Origin: Reticulitermes lucifugus
Lineage: Eukaryota; Arthropoda; Insecta; Blattodea; Rhinotermitidae
Length of the DNA: 22,690 nucleotides
Direction of reading: 5' to 3'
Assembly (NCBI GenBank): GCA_026260175.1
Contig: JAKCWW010009951.1
Coordinates: 1-22,690 of the forward strand
The notes beneath the pieces are model-generated. The model searched no databases. It was not told where the DNA came from and saw nothing but the letters and a program-made list of their open reading frames with translations. The first letter of the stretch is position 1, and each line of letters starts with the position of its first letter. Both the position numbers and the translations under genes were made by a program. Shown here piece by piece: positions 1 to 10,743 of the stretch.

Positions 1-815
1 TTAGTTATTTGTTGGACGTCATCAAGCAGAATACAAACTTACGTAAGGAAATTTAACCCTACTCTATACGCTAAACGTAAATGGTTGAGTGCCTTGCCCT
101 TCTGCTAGACCTGATCTCGGGATCAGGAATCGCCATTAATTTCAAACCCATTTTCGTGCTGAGAAACTAGGCCTTCTGGGTTGTTGCGCCGTGTGGTTGC
201 GTAATTCCTTCCCGACGTTTCGAAGGTACGTACCGCTTTAATCTNCATGGTTATGAATCCGTGANTTGACTCATAAGCCTGAAAAACGAAGGTGCTGTGC
301 TCCTTCGGCTCGTCGGGAAGAAATTACCCAAACACAGGGCGTAACAACACAGAAGACCTCAGCACCATATTCTCGAGCACCCTCAGTCTTTAATGTGAGA
401 CAAAATCTCACCCTTGCTTAACACGCCAGACATGTACACATACAATATGTTTGTGTCGGCGCGACCACAGAAGAGAGAGCGAGTGTGTGACAGAGCAAGA
501 TGTTCAGGCAACTGTCTTTGTCGCTGCGTGCGGACGGGTAAACAAACGCCACTGCCACTACGAGATGGCAGTGCGCGTTAAAAATTATCGTGAGTGAAAA
601 TCATAGAATTTTGATTAATAAACCCAAAAGATTGAGTGTTGATTTGTGTATATATGGAAAGCAACTGGACACTGCATCATGTTTCTTTGCTTATCTGAGA
701 CAATCATTTGAAGCAAAAGGGACAAACGGGCTCGACATTACACATACCCTAGTTAACACTCGCATACAGGAAGCGTCGGCGATCGTACGTAAGCGTCGCG
801 ACGACACAAATTGTT
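1..815. other. U2 upstream region, no protein gene seen
   Basis: No coding exon is supported here. The stretch is richer in CpG and G+C than most of the window. It contains the foldback repeat at 155-365, two undetermined bases (245 and 265) and a short hairpin at about 549-572 (arms cactgcca and tggcagtg). The last 100 bases before position 816 should contain the proximal sequence element of the snRNA promoter, but I cannot pick it out with confidence. There is no evident TATA box near -30, which agrees with RNA polymerase II transcription of U2. Confidence 0.5.
155..365. repeat. foldback (long inverted repeat) element
   Basis: The left arm runs from about 155 to 226 and the right arm from about 302 to 365. 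Read as its reverse complement, the right arm matches the left through the blocks gtgctgag, cttctg.gttgtt.cgcc, gtgt.g.gtaatt, cttcccgacg and gaagg. The arms are separated by about 75 bases that include two N positions. Similar arms occur as dispersed repeats in insect genomes (recollection, not searched). I infer a terminal-inverted-repeat or foldback element. No transposase reading frame lies between the arms. Confidence 0.65.
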
Positions 816-1004
816 ATCGCTTCTCGGCCTTTTGGCTAAGATCAAAGTGTAGTATCTGTTCTTATCAGCTTAATATCTGATACGTCCTGCATTGCAGGAC
901 CAGTATATTAAACTGATTTTTGGAAAATGACGGNGTGCTAGGGGCTTGCTCCACCTCTGTCACGGGTTGGCCCGGTATTGCAGTACCTCCGGGATCGGCC
1001 CACC
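816..1004 (+). ncRNA. U2: U2 spliceosomal small nuclear RNA
   Basis: This is a full-length U2 snRNA gene of about 189 nt; insect U2 is about 190 nt. The 5' end ATCGCTTCTCGGCCTTTTGG is the canonical U2 start. The branch-point recognition sequence GTAGTA lies at 849-854 and the stem-loop IIa region follows. The Sm-binding site ATTTTTGG lies at 916-923, and the 3' stem-loops III and IV include the conserved GGTATTGCAGTACC near 974-988. One undetermined base (934) falls in stem III. The 3' end is placed by analogy with fly U2, whose last stem closes with GGGAT..CGGCCCA.C, so it is good to a few bases. U2 binds the intron branch site and recruits SF3B. The lack of obvious decay, including no poly-A tail and no truncation, favours a true gene over a retropseudogene, but expression is not shown. 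Confidence 0.95.
916..923 (+). other. Sm-protein binding site of U2
   Basis: ATTTTTGG sits in the single-stranded spacer between U2 stem-loops IIb and III, where the Sm ring assembles. Its integrity supports a functional snRNA. Confidence 0.85.
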
Positions 1005-2750
1005 TAATCTTTTCAACAACTTAGGTATAAATTGGCGCCGTTATGAGATCGTTTTCTTCATTGCGAATCATTCTTAGGGATGTGTACGTTTGTTTTTACA
1101 CGTATTATCGTACAATGATGTAATATACAACCTCTTTAGATTCTCACCGTCAAAGTTATTATCTCAACTCTGGTCACATATAGATGAATGTCTTCGTGTA
1201 TTGGATAAATTCATATATCTTTTAAACTGCTTTATGACATTCCACAATCTGAACTACTGCTGCTGTCAGTCTCTTTGAAGAAATGGATCCTATTGAGTAA
1301 CGGCAAGTTTTGTAATGAGACCTTTCGCAAACCGTCATTTGAATCTTCATTGTTGGCCAGTCAAAACATCCTCATTAACTCAACGATTTACATTTAAGAT
1401 ATATTTTCAATTTTGTTACTTTCTCAAATACAGGCAATTACATCAGACTGTGATTCTAAGCCTGTGACTGACAAATGACTAATCTTAAAAGCAGTATGTC
1501 TCATGGAATCTATTTAATAATTTTAAGGCAGCATTTACATTATTTGTGCAAATTTTAATCCACAGACTTACAGTGACAGGTACCCGTCACTGAAGAGTTC
1601 ATGGCTCATTACTTGAAAAAGGCATAAATTCCAAGCCAATGGATAAATAGATGAAGTTTCCAAAAATACTTAATGTAATCTGGCAAAAAAATGTTCGTAT
1701 GTAATTCAGGTTTATTAAAGGAATATGTTGGTGTAAATGATTACTTATTATACACCTCATTTACTTTCAAAGCTTTTATGTGGAAAGGGTAACAGAATCT
1801 GCAAAACAATTTCCAAATTCCCGTCAAGATCAAAACCTTCAAACTAAGGTATAAAATACAACGGTAGTTCTAGGCCCCTTAAAAGATAACACATCTAATA
1901 GATTCTCAGTTCTATTCCCACCATCATACAACAGGAAAGAAGAATCACAATTTGCACACAAGTACAGGCAGAATATAGATCAAGTTCAGACACACAGCTT
2001 TTATGGGATAGAAAAATAGACACACATAAATCATGTCACTTGTCTCTGCAACAACACAACATACACAACCTGACAAAACACCGAATTTCAGAGGTATATA
2101 TTACACACATAAAAATCACAAAGCAACTGTTCTGTAAAACTACTTATTATAAATGTCATGTATATACTTTCACAAACAATATAGATCACTTCGTGATAAT
2201 GTTCATGTAAGAGGAGAGTATCTACAGATACCTTAAAATTTATTGTAACATTACCCACCATCTTAATGAGAAAATGCAAGATGACAATTAGTTGGATTTG
2301 CACTAACTTCTTACGAAATATGCAAGTATTCCCAATGTATTATTTTATCAGTAATACACTGAAACAATAGAAGCACTGTATTTTCAACCAATAGTACTCA
2401 AAGACTGTGTGCAATGGAATATTGAAAAGTGGCACTTCACATTCATAGGAATATCAGCAATCAGAAATGGTAAGCAGCATCAAAATAACATTGCGGCTAA
2501 CTTCGGAGACATAGTGTGGTCAACGTAAAGGGTACAAAATCAGTTAAATCCAACAAAGAATGGTACATTTAGAACCATGATTTCAAATTTGAAAACATTA
2601 ATTTGAATTACACTACTGGAAGCAATGTTATGAAAGGAATAACTGGCTAATTTGCTTGCACACACTGAGATGTCTTGCATTTCGCACATAGCCCATCACA
2701 TACTGAAATGTGTACTTAAATTCTGAAAGAATTCTTCTTGCACAAATTGG

Positions 2751-2777
2751 GAAAGTGTATATCGTATATACACTTTC
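2751..2777. repeat. perfect short hairpin
   Basis: GAAAGTGTATAT is followed by a 3-base loop (cgt) and its exact reverse complement ATATACACTTTC. The arms are 12 bp. No T-run or gene context suggests a terminator, and its role is unknown. Confidence 0.7.
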
Positions 2778-3064
2778 TCAAGGAAAGTATGTATGTCTAT
2801 GAGATACATGCCTTAGCTACAAACATGCCAAGTTGACAAACTCAGTAATTACATGAATAACAATTACGGTGCCACCATGTCTTCTTAATGGAATGTATTG
2901 AACAGGTTAAACCATTTATGTCTGCAAATGGATGGCCAATGTATGAATTTCGCCAATAATTCAATATGACATTCATATTTCTGCCTGGTATCTGTGCCTG
3001 AAGTTGAACTCTTTGTAGTAAATTTGATATTATTCTTTCCAAGCATTATTCTTACAATCACACT

Positions 3065-3157
3065 CACCAACAAATGCACAACATACGATTACAAACTGTA
3101 CGCAAGTTTCTAAGACGTATGTATAGTTTGTAACCCTGTTTTGTGCATTTGTTGGCA
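3065..3157. repeat. imperfect inverted repeat, possible MITE remnant
   Basis: The left arm (3065-3101) and the reverse complement of the right arm (3121-3157) agree at about 30 of 37 positions, sharing gta.agtttgtaa and ttgtgcatttgttgg. A 19-base spacer separates them and the similarity may extend a few bases outward. The size and arm layout fit a very short foldback or MITE-like element. No target-site duplication was established. Confidence 0.6.
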
Positions 3158-4284
3158 AATGTAATTGATCTTTTTAGTAAGTCTTACACCAGGTATGAGT
3201 ATTTCTTCTTATGTATATGCACTGATTCATGTGATTAAAATTACTGAAATGCATACTGTATACAGTTTAGTTGTCCTGAGGAACAAAAAAATAACATACT
3301 TGTTAGCCATAAATACATACAAGTATTTATGAAGAAATTTTCCTTATTTTAATTAAATCATTTCCTATATACAACTTATATTCTGTACTGAACACATCCA
3401 AAAGAATAGCTGGTGTACCAAAAATAAATAAATAAATATAAAATTACAATGACTTAGTTAATGGCTTCAAAGCCAGGTTTGTATATCATTAAGTGTTATA
3501 TACATACACCACAACAGACAATAAAAACCGCAGGTTCATTCTTACTCATATAAACTAAGCCCAGTAATTTCTCTTCTAATATCCATTCCCTTACAAAAAA
3601 ATACTCGTTCTACACTAATTTTTGCTTAAAATTATGGGTAACTTGTCTATTAAACTGGAGATTAAAAACATTACAAAATTTCTAAATTCATATATGGTGA
3701 TTACTTTATATGATACCTGTTTGTTGCCATTTTTTATTGGCGTGTCTTATCGTATTAATGTAGACCACTCACCTGACTGCCCATACGCATAGAGAAGTAC
3801 TGGCAGGAAGTGACAAATCATAGTTGTCAGATAAAATAAGCACACTGTACTACACTGTCCTGTATAAACACTCAGCATTTTCTCATTTGACAACATTTTT
3901 CCACTTTGCAGCTGTTTAGAATTTCTGAATTTCTTCAGCTAATTCAAATTTACTTTCCAACACTTGTTACAAAATGTGATAGGATTAATACTGAATAAAA
4001 GTAAATGATGGAGTGATAAATGAGATGACAGGATTCTAATACAAGATGTCTGGTCCATAAATTATCTTTATGATATTAATCTTCTATTACTAACCGAACA
4101 TTTAAGACACAGTCGAAATGTACAAGCTTCAATTCATCACCAAGGTTGCAGCCTAATGCACATGCTGGCTGCTAGGCAGAACTACTATTGTTACTAACAC
4201 AAACTGATGTCTGGGCCACAAAAGGCATTTTGTTGTTTGCTCGTCATGAAACAAAATTGGTCATGACAGGGCAATGACATTTTC

Positions 4285-4547
4285 GGCATAAGGACAGGTG
4301 GGATCCACTCAGCAAACACTGATTATAGATTGGTATGGGTTAAGAGCCCTCAAGATCATGAAATCTCACATCCATGGGTATTCATTCTTTTAGGGGTTGT
4401 TAAAGACAATATTTACATGCCTAGAAGATTTGCGAACACAGATCAAACAGCCCTGTGGAATAACTATCACAACATTGACCAAAAAAGTATGGCATGAGGG
4501 TGAATATCAGTTTCACATTGCCTAAGCCATTGATGGTGCTCACACTA
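4285..4547 (+). pseudogene. fossil C-terminal part of a mariner/Tc-type DDE transposase
   Basis: Read on the + strand, pieces in shifting frames match the C-terminal third of the DDE transposases common in insects, which in termites are often annotated with DUF4817. A degraded SRS.NLTSMG (about 4350-4380) corresponds to the PPRSPDLTP.DFFLWG block that carries the second catalytic Asp. It is followed by GVVKDNIYMPR (about 4395-4427). A frame change then leads to LEDLRTQIKQ (about 4420-4450), VWHEGEYQFHIA (about 4489-4523) and DGAHT near the end. In-frame stops and at least one frameshift mean it is dead. The 5' two thirds were not recognised upstream. The assignment rests on recalled family motifs, not a search. 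Confidence 0.7.
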
Positions 4548-4717
4548 AATCTTATTAGTTTTTTTATAACACTGTTTGAATTGATCTGCCAGTTGGATTG
4601 TATTTCTTAGTTGTAATTTAAACATACTCCAAGCAACACAAGATTAAAATCCTGATGATCATTTATGGACATTCTATATAAAGCAAAGCATAAACGATAG
4701 AAAAGCATGCAGTAGTA

Positions 4718-4880
4718 GCCCATTTCAAGAGATTATCTCAGAACCTAATGCTTCTGATTTGCATTCAGAAAGTAGTTGGTTCAAATCTGGCACATCAGCC
4801 ACTCAGACCAAGGTCTTTTGTGGTTCCCCTTACTTTTTCTGAGTGTATGTCTTCTCCCCAACCCTAATCCACCATAAATT
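4718..4880 (+). repeat. tRNA-derived SINE-like repeat
   Basis: A pol III B-box-like sequence, GGTTCAAATCT, lies at 4778-4788. It is preceded by a plausible degraded tRNA-like head (about 4725-4777) and followed by a non-tRNA body (CAGACCAAGGTCTTTTGTGG). This layout is that of a tRNA-SINE. No tRNA cloverleaf with matched acceptor arms forms, so it is not called as a tRNA. Its boundaries are approximate. Confidence 0.5.
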
Positions 4881-5265
4881 GTCATCACCTCATCATATTG
4901 GAAATTAATCAGATTTTACCAACTCACACAGTCTGATTTCAAAGTAAACACGTGGGCTTCAAGCAAACAGTATTATCATACATTAGGAAGCAAACATTAT
5001 CATCCCTAATTTATGCTTTAAAAAAAAAACCAAGAAACTTAATTTTTAAATTAATTTGAGATGCTCATTTCAAATATTGATGCAAACATTTTTAAGCACA
5101 ATAAACTTTTGAAGAAAACTGTACTGACTATTTTCCATATGCATGTTTCAAAATGTACTCAATGTTGGCAGAACTGGAGGATAGAAGCTGTATATGCAAC
5201 AATATGATAAATTATTCATGAATGGAAGTTTTACTTGTATTCAATAATATCATTACTTCAAATTA

Positions 5266-5560
5266 CGAGCCAGGATATTATAGTTGGCACAGTGATGAAG
5301 CTACGAGCTGGAAAACCTGGGGTTCAAATCCCAGCAGAAGCAAGAGATTTTTCTCTTCTCCAAAACATTCATACTAATTCTGCGGCCCATCCAGTCTCCT
5401 ATTCACTGGGTACCACGGTTCCTTCCCATGGGTAAAATAGCCAGGGCATTAAGTTGGCTCTTATCTACATCTACTGCCAAGGTTAAGAAGGAGCGGACCT
5501 ATACTTCTGCGCCTCTATAAGTCTTCTTGGCATGGACAGAGGCAATTTCGCCTTTACTTA
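5266..5560 (+). repeat. tRNA-derived SINE, family 1, copy 1
   Basis: The head carries an A-box-like TGGCACAGTGATGAAG (5285-5300) and a B box GGTTCAAATCC (5321-5331). The body has CAAGAGATTTTTCTCTTCTCC, a GGCCCATCC..TCC block, a GGGTAAA.T.GC.GGG block and a tail CTTGG.ATGGACAGAGGCAA. The same blocks in the same order occur in the copies at about 5955-6220 and, on the minus strand, 15728-15982, so this is one dispersed family. Chance translations of the body (such as the PGVKR..G..VDH..PSS pattern in other copies) are familiar from insect predicted proteomes. Confidence 0.75.
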
Positions 5561-5842
5561 TTTTTATTTGAAATTACATAATAAGTATTTATGTTCATTC
5601 AGATGTCTGCCACACAAATAAAAATGAGATAAAAAAGCATGCCTGTATTACAAATTTTTACTCATTTTTGTAATCACTGTACTTAATTCAGTCGCAACAA
5701 GCTATTTCACACTACTGAAAACTGCTAAAATCTGTTGTGCTATGTGATCAATTTATTAACCCCTAATGCCCTTCTTTATGTGACACACACTGCATGGCCT
5801 TGGACTTCTTATTTAAATGCTGTGTGTGTGTGTTTTATTTAA
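5561..5842. other. spacer between SINE copies
   Basis: This is AT-rich and has no long open frame. It ends in a short TG-rich run (about 5820-5833). I see nothing else in it. Confidence 0.4.
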
Positions 5843-5960
5843 CAATGCTGTCAACTGCTGGAGCACCAGTGGAATGACGCTGACAGGGGAAAACCTAAGT
5901 ACTCAGAGAAAAAGTTTTCCCATTGCCACTTTGTCCACCACACATCCCACATGGTAGTCA
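5843..5960 (-). repeat. dispersed repeat, SINE family 2 fragment
   Basis: The minus-strand reading contains GTGGTGGACAAAGTGGCAATGGG followed by a TCTGAGTACTTAGG block and a CATTCCACTGG.GCTCCAG block. The same order is found on the minus strand at about 13,915-14,050, so this is a second copy of that repeat. It abuts, and probably overlaps, the family 1 SINE that starts at about 5955 in the opposite orientation, which suggests nested insertion. Confidence 0.6.
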
Positions 5961-6220
5961 GTATAGCAACTCACTACATGCTGGATGGTCCGGGGATCAA
6001 ACCCCGGTGGGGGCAAGATTTTCTGCACCTGTCCAGACCAGCTTTGGGGCCCATCCAGGCTCCTACACAATGGGTATTGGGTCACTCCCAGGGGTAAAGC
6101 GGCTGGGGAGTGGTGTTAACCACCCACCCCCATCTAGCACCGAGGTTAAAGAAACAACAGAGCAATACCACTACTCCCCCTCTGTGCCTTCATGACAGGT
6201 TATACGGTGCCCTTAACTTC
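5955..6220 (+). repeat. tRNA-derived SINE, family 1, copy 2
   Basis: The B-box-like GGATCAAACC is at 5994-6003 and the degraded A box begins near 5955. The body shows GGGGCAAGATTTTCTGCAC, GGGGCCCATCCAGGCTCCTA, GGGGTAAAGCGGCTGGGGAG and CCATCTAGCACCGAGGTTAAA. All of these are shared with copies 1 and 3. A chance open frame at 5923-6195 is a translation of this repeat and not a gene. Confidence 0.75.
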
Positions 6221-7359
6221 ATGTCACATGGCCTGGCCTTGAACCCAGGCCTGTGCAGTGAGAGGCTGGTGACTAACTGCCTTAGTCACAGCTTGGCCAC
6301 TTGGGTGGTGAAAAAAGTTCAATTACATGAAAAATTCAATAAACATGACTTAGTGTGTAGATCTCTGCCCTTTGATTGTAACCATCAGTCAGGCTCAATA
6401 TTAATATGAGTATACAGTACATTAGAAAATACTTAACTTGTTTCATGTTTTAAAAATACAGAAAGGAAAGTATGTCTGCAGATATAATTTGTGAATGTCA
6501 ATGTAGATATGAAACAATTTTACAATAAAAATTATATTTCATGCAAGATAAAAATGTCTGCAAGATATGAATGAATAAGAAACAGTGTCACTGTGATTCG
6601 ACAATGCCACTGTGATAATCACAGATTTCCATTATTTTATCAGTAATTACAGACTGTGGTTTGACTTACTGTATAATAAGCACACACATTATGACACCAT
6701 CCAACCCACTCTGTACCATAAGTCAAGTCTGGTCAGCAGCTGATAAGATATACATATATAGACACCACATAGGGATTTCCATTCCCTCACACACATTGGC
6801 AAACATAAGTAGTAACTCACTATTTAGACATATGGCATGTGACTTACTAAACAATAACTAATCATTTACAGCTGGATATCACACATCATGTCAAGTCAGA
6901 TTTTCGTAGTACAATAAAAAATTTCAATGACTTATTTTTTCCACATGTACAACACAAACATCCACATCTTGGCATGATGTTTCTAACACATTATTTAAAA
7001 TAATGTCACTTAAGTTAACATTTCATAGGCTTCCACTATGTACTGGACAATACAATCATATAGACAAACAATACAATACTGGCTCTTCAACACAAGGTTT
7101 GATTGAAAAAGCAGCACTATCTGTTGCCAATCTCTTCATACCAGTCAGCTTAAAATGCAATAAACAGTTTTGGAATTTACTAGGAGTGCTGACAGGTGTT
7201 TGTTGTGGTCAGTCAACAAGTTCAACACTGGCTTGTCAAAACAGCTATTTCTTAAACCACATAAGAATCAGGAACAGAAGAATGGTCTTTATGGAACTGG
7301 ATTACTCCACCAAGATATAATAGTCTTACAGTAGCACTATTACATCCTTCAAGATGTGC
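6221..7359. other. AT-rich intergenic DNA, no gene recognised
   Basis: The longest open frame (7003-7320, +, 105 codons) has no domain, signal or splice context that I recognise. A 19-base palindrome, acattatttaaaataatgt, lies at about 6988-7006. There is nothing else I can support. Confidence 0.4.
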
Positions 7360-7560
7360 TTACACTGAAGACAGTCTACGTGCTCTTCTATACAATGAAA
7401 CACTCAACTCCTTGACTAGATATCCAGCCCCAACTATTTTCTTACTGACTGCTCCACTAATTTTCCCTTCTGAATTTATTTCACTTCCGACATACATAAA
7501 TTTGTTCACCTCTTCAACCATTCTGTCATTAACTTAGATCTGGTATGTGTCCAGATCCAA
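7360..7560 (-). pseudogene. non-LTR retrotransposon reverse-transcriptase scrap
   Basis: On the minus strand an open stretch reads VNDRMVEEVNKFMYVGSEIN, then SEGKISGAVSKKI, ending in a TAA at 7360-7362. The pattern F.YLGS.I...G.I..ei..RI is characteristic of the region after the catalytic fingers and palm of non-LTR reverse transcriptases in insects (recalled pattern). Only about 55 codons survive and a stop lies just upstream in the same frame, so this is a decayed fragment. Confidence 0.6.
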
Positions 7561-7649
7561 TAAAATACATCATCTTGTACAGATTCCTTTAAAGTAATGT
7601 TCCTGCGACTTATGCACAGGCTATACAGCATCCAATATGGAGATGAATA

Positions 7650-7850
7650 TGAATGACAAAATGGAAAATCTATGAATGCAGTAAACTAATTCAGGTTACT
7701 AACCCAACATTTTCTTGGAATGACTGGGTAGAACTACAAGAACCTAAACACAGTCCCTGCACCAGGATTCAAACTCACTATCTCTTGAATATGGAGTGGT
7801 ATACATCAAACCGTATTTTCAACAGACCAGAGATTCAAACACGCAATGTC
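7650..7850 (-). repeat. possible tRNA-derived SINE
   Basis: The minus strand carries a B-box-like GTTTGAATCCT (+ strand 7764-7774) preceded by a possible degraded tRNA-like head, and followed by a CTTGTAGTTCTACCCAGTCA body. No second copy was found in the window, so the call rests on the pol III box alone. Confidence 0.35.
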
Positions 7851-8334
7851 AAAGATCAATTATTTTATGATTCGTCTTGACTTGCAATTTTATGGCTTTG
7901 CTCTGAATATACTGCAACTGTTTCAGGAATTTATCCAACTTCCACCATGCACAGAAAGGAATGGGAAATTAGCCTTGTTCAACTGCAAATTTGCCGAACA
8001 AGTTTACCATGACAATTTTAGTGCACATTCAAATTCCAGAAGATTGTGCACCTCCCTCAGAAAGCCCCCTGTAACTGCCAGTGTCTCCTGGAGATATTAT
8101 TTGTAATTCAACTTGTAGTCCTATATAAAGTCAAAGGATGGAAGCAGGATCTGTATTCTTGGTACTGCAAAGAGCAAATAGAATGTTTCTCCAGCCACAA
8201 CAGACAATACCAATGGTCCAAACACAAATGTTAATTTAGGAATCTACTGCTTTGGGATACAGCACTGCATCAATGGGTAAGCAGTCCCTGACATTTCAAA
8301 GGAGCACACTGCAGCCATCTTCAAGCATCCAATG

Positions 8335-8500
8335 TCCTAGAATAATACTTCTACGACTTCTGAACCCCTGAAGATAAAGGCAATACATTCCTTTGAACGT
8401 CTGGAAGTGCTTAGCCAGTGACACTGCGTCATATCCCAGAAGAACGGATTCCCTAACCACACCATTGTGAAAAACTCAAAATTCACATAAATGTTCTTGT
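8335..8500 (-). repeat. dispersed retroelement-like repeat
   Basis: The minus-strand reading has the pattern FFWDMTQCHW, SRRSKE and FRGSEVVEVL. It closely follows the recurrent chance peptide VFWDV.PC.W....RRFE....F...G found in many insect predicted proteins that derive from repeats (recollection). The frame has a poor amino-acid mix for a protein and no splice context, so I treat it as a repeat and not a gene. Confidence 0.5.
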
Positions 8501-8579
8501 GACTGCCGTGATTTTCCAAAAAACTGCAAGCCAATTTTCGGATATATTTCTGCTGCTTAATGATGGCAGCTAGTTCCAT

Positions 8580-10545
8580 GTCAAGGCTTGAATATTTTAA
8601 AATATGACCAAAGGAAAAAGTTATAAATCCAGGTAAATTAAAAGCAGTAATCTGCTAGTTACTAGGCCAAAGTAAAAGGTTCCATGAATCAATGCACATT
8701 ACATTTCCTTTAAGGTGTTACATATCACTCTCCAGCGTACTTCGCTATGCTCCCCTCCAGTCATCTATCCAGCTGCTGATAGTGACAATCATGTGACAAC
8801 ATTCACTAATGGCAAGTGTTTTCGGCTGCAGATGAAAGCATCCAGACAGGAATGAGTGTTTAGCATCATCCCTAAAATGCAGAGAACTTATTTATATGGC
8901 CTCCTTATATCTATTATGTCACATTTACAACTCTCTACAGGGCAAAATACTATTTACAATTATTTTGGTAGAATGATTTCAGTCTTCAACATTGTAATAT
9001 ATTTTGGTAACATATATAAAGAACTGTTATGGAGAATTATTGTACTTAAGTGCAAGACTGTACTACGCACCACCCATGAAGGTTTAAAACCAGATGGCCA
9101 ATTTAAATCATGGGTTAACATTACAAGTAAAACTGGCACAAATAAACTTTATACTGAAAGAATTAGTTTCATAAAACACCACATAATATTTAAAAACTGC
9201 ACACAACTTTGTGAGCAACTTCATATTCTTTTGTGCACATTTTGTTTCATTACATACATCAAGGAACCACACAAAATATGATACAGAAGCTGTGTAGATT
9301 TTAAACATGACCACCAGGTGAACAGCTTTGGTACAAACTGTGTTAGTATGTTATTTGTTTTAAATGTTCTGAATTAATTTGAAGATAAATACACTAATGG
9401 TTATGTCAGTTCTTGTTTGAAATAGAGTATATCTCACACTGACCTTAATGCATGCTGTTTCTCCTGTTTCTTGTTGTGAGGCTAATGAAAACTGGTTGAC
9501 ATAGTAGTTGATACAGTAGACAACCCATAACCTCACAAACACTGCCAATTACATGAAGCTCTAGTGACTTTAACGTGCTACAAAATTTGAGGTCATTTGT
9601 GATAAACAGGAGACAAGCAGTTATGCTAAGAAGAGCTTTCCATATTAGATGACAGTACAAAACTGGAATACCAGTTTACTTTAAATTCAGATACAAAAAT
9701 AAAGGTCATCACGGATATCAATTTCAAACTGTCTCCATTCTTTTGTTGTTAAGATGTTAATAACAACATTATTCTACAATGAAACTTAATCTTATGGTAC
9801 AAGATAATACGAAACATACATAACATCAAAACCTTACTTTTTGGTGCAGTTAAACATGGCACATGACACTTAATAATGCTGTTATGTGACACTCACGGTT
9901 ATACAATAGGAGAGGGGGACTGTGTAACAGCAAACCGCTATAAGTGACAAAGAAGAATAAAAATTCTACGCCCATAACTTTGGTAAATATTACAGTATAA
10001 GTTACATTTTAAAAAATGCAAAAATATATGAACCACTGTTTTTAACTTCATAACAGTGAAATATTTTCATGGGCTGTATAAGTTTTATGTCTTTTTAAAT
10101 CTTAAGAGCACAAAGCCAGATAAGTCACTGGTATTTGTAAGAAAAGGCCTACTAAAAACATGAAAATAAATAACAAGGATAAGAAATTTAAATCCACCTT
10201 CACAACAAAGATATAAGTTTCTGAAGAAACAAGGCCTCCAAATGTTGGCCAATTGCTTCTATCAAAAACTTCAGGAAAGGCAGTTTTGAACACAGTCCAA
10301 TACTGCAGTCAACACTTAACCTCAAAACATTTACCTAGTTTATCAGGTAATTTCAAAATCACATAACCGGTGCCACACCATAACAACATAACTATCACAT
10401 AATAAATAGTTTCCATGTAACATACATACCAAACAATATCTGTCAACAAACTATGCACACATACAAACACACATTATACTTTAAAACTGAAGTAATAAAA
10501 TTATGATTCTGTAATACAAAAACAAATACGTTTAACAGTTCAATC
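8580..10545. other. intergenic DNA downstream of the TMEM8-like gene; probable 3' UTR near the right end
   Basis: The minus-strand gene stops at 10,546, so its 3' untranslated region must enter this stretch. I looked for the polyadenylation signals AATAAA and ATTAAA on the minus strand (tttatt and tttaat on +) in the first kilobase after the stop and saw none. The transcript end is therefore not placed. Open frames such as 8856-9281 (+, 141 codons) have no recognisable features and composition like the surrounding AT-rich DNA. Confidence 0.4.
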
Positions 10546-10743
10546 TCATGACTGAGTGGTTAATAAATTATCGAGATCAGAAGTAACAACAAATACAGGA
10601 CTTGCTGAATAGTAGTCATTGACATCGAACAGCTCCGACTCATTTGATCCTTGACATGATCCTTTCTGTTGTCGGTTGCATTTCCTTGGCAGTAAAAATA
10701 CCAGAGACAGGGCAATCACAACATGCCATGCACTATGTACATA
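10546..10743 (-). CDS. TMEM8-like exon H, TM7, C-terminal tail and stop
   Basis: The acceptor is cttgtcttacag|TAT, with 65 codons then TGA at 10546-10548. [19 protein letters not shown] is TM7 and contains HxxxH (H475, H479), the last two conserved CREST histidines. The tail of about 47 residues is polar, with a Cys-containing [10 protein letters not shown] and acidic patches. It lacks the terminal Cys pair that lipid-anchors myomaker, another reason to favour a PGAP6 or TMEM8B-type protein. Confidence 0.92.
   Translation of the reverse strand, partial: YVHSAWHVVIALSLVFLLPRKCNRQQKGSCQGSNESELFDVNDYYSASPVFVVTSDLDNLLTTQS

Larger units (their letters stand above)
1005..4284. other. AT-rich intergenic DNA, no gene recognised
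   Basis: Both strands have many stops, and the open frames are below 80 codons with no recognisable domain. A near-palindrome at about 1572-1593 (cagtgacaggtacccgtcac) and two hairpins, described separately, are the only ordered structures I see. A 3' box for U2 processing should lie within about 30 bases after 1004, but I cannot identify it. Confidence 0.5.

Noticed and set aside
2842..3079. Overlapping minus-strand frames of 64-66 codons
   Set aside because: They are short and mutually overlapping in two frames, have no domain, and one runs into the inverted repeat at 3065.
5285..5331. tRNA-like A and B boxes as a possible tRNA gene
   Set aside because: No acceptor-stem pairing closes the cloverleaf, and the sequence continues into a SINE body found in other copies.
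5923..6195. 90-codon + strand frame with a PGVKR..G motif
   Set aside because: It is a translation of the family 1 SINE body. The same reading recurs, with breaks, in the other two copies.
8856..9281. 141-codon + strand frame, among the longest in the left half
   Set aside because: It has no domain, an AT-driven amino-acid mix, no splice context, and composition the same as the flanking intergenic DNA.
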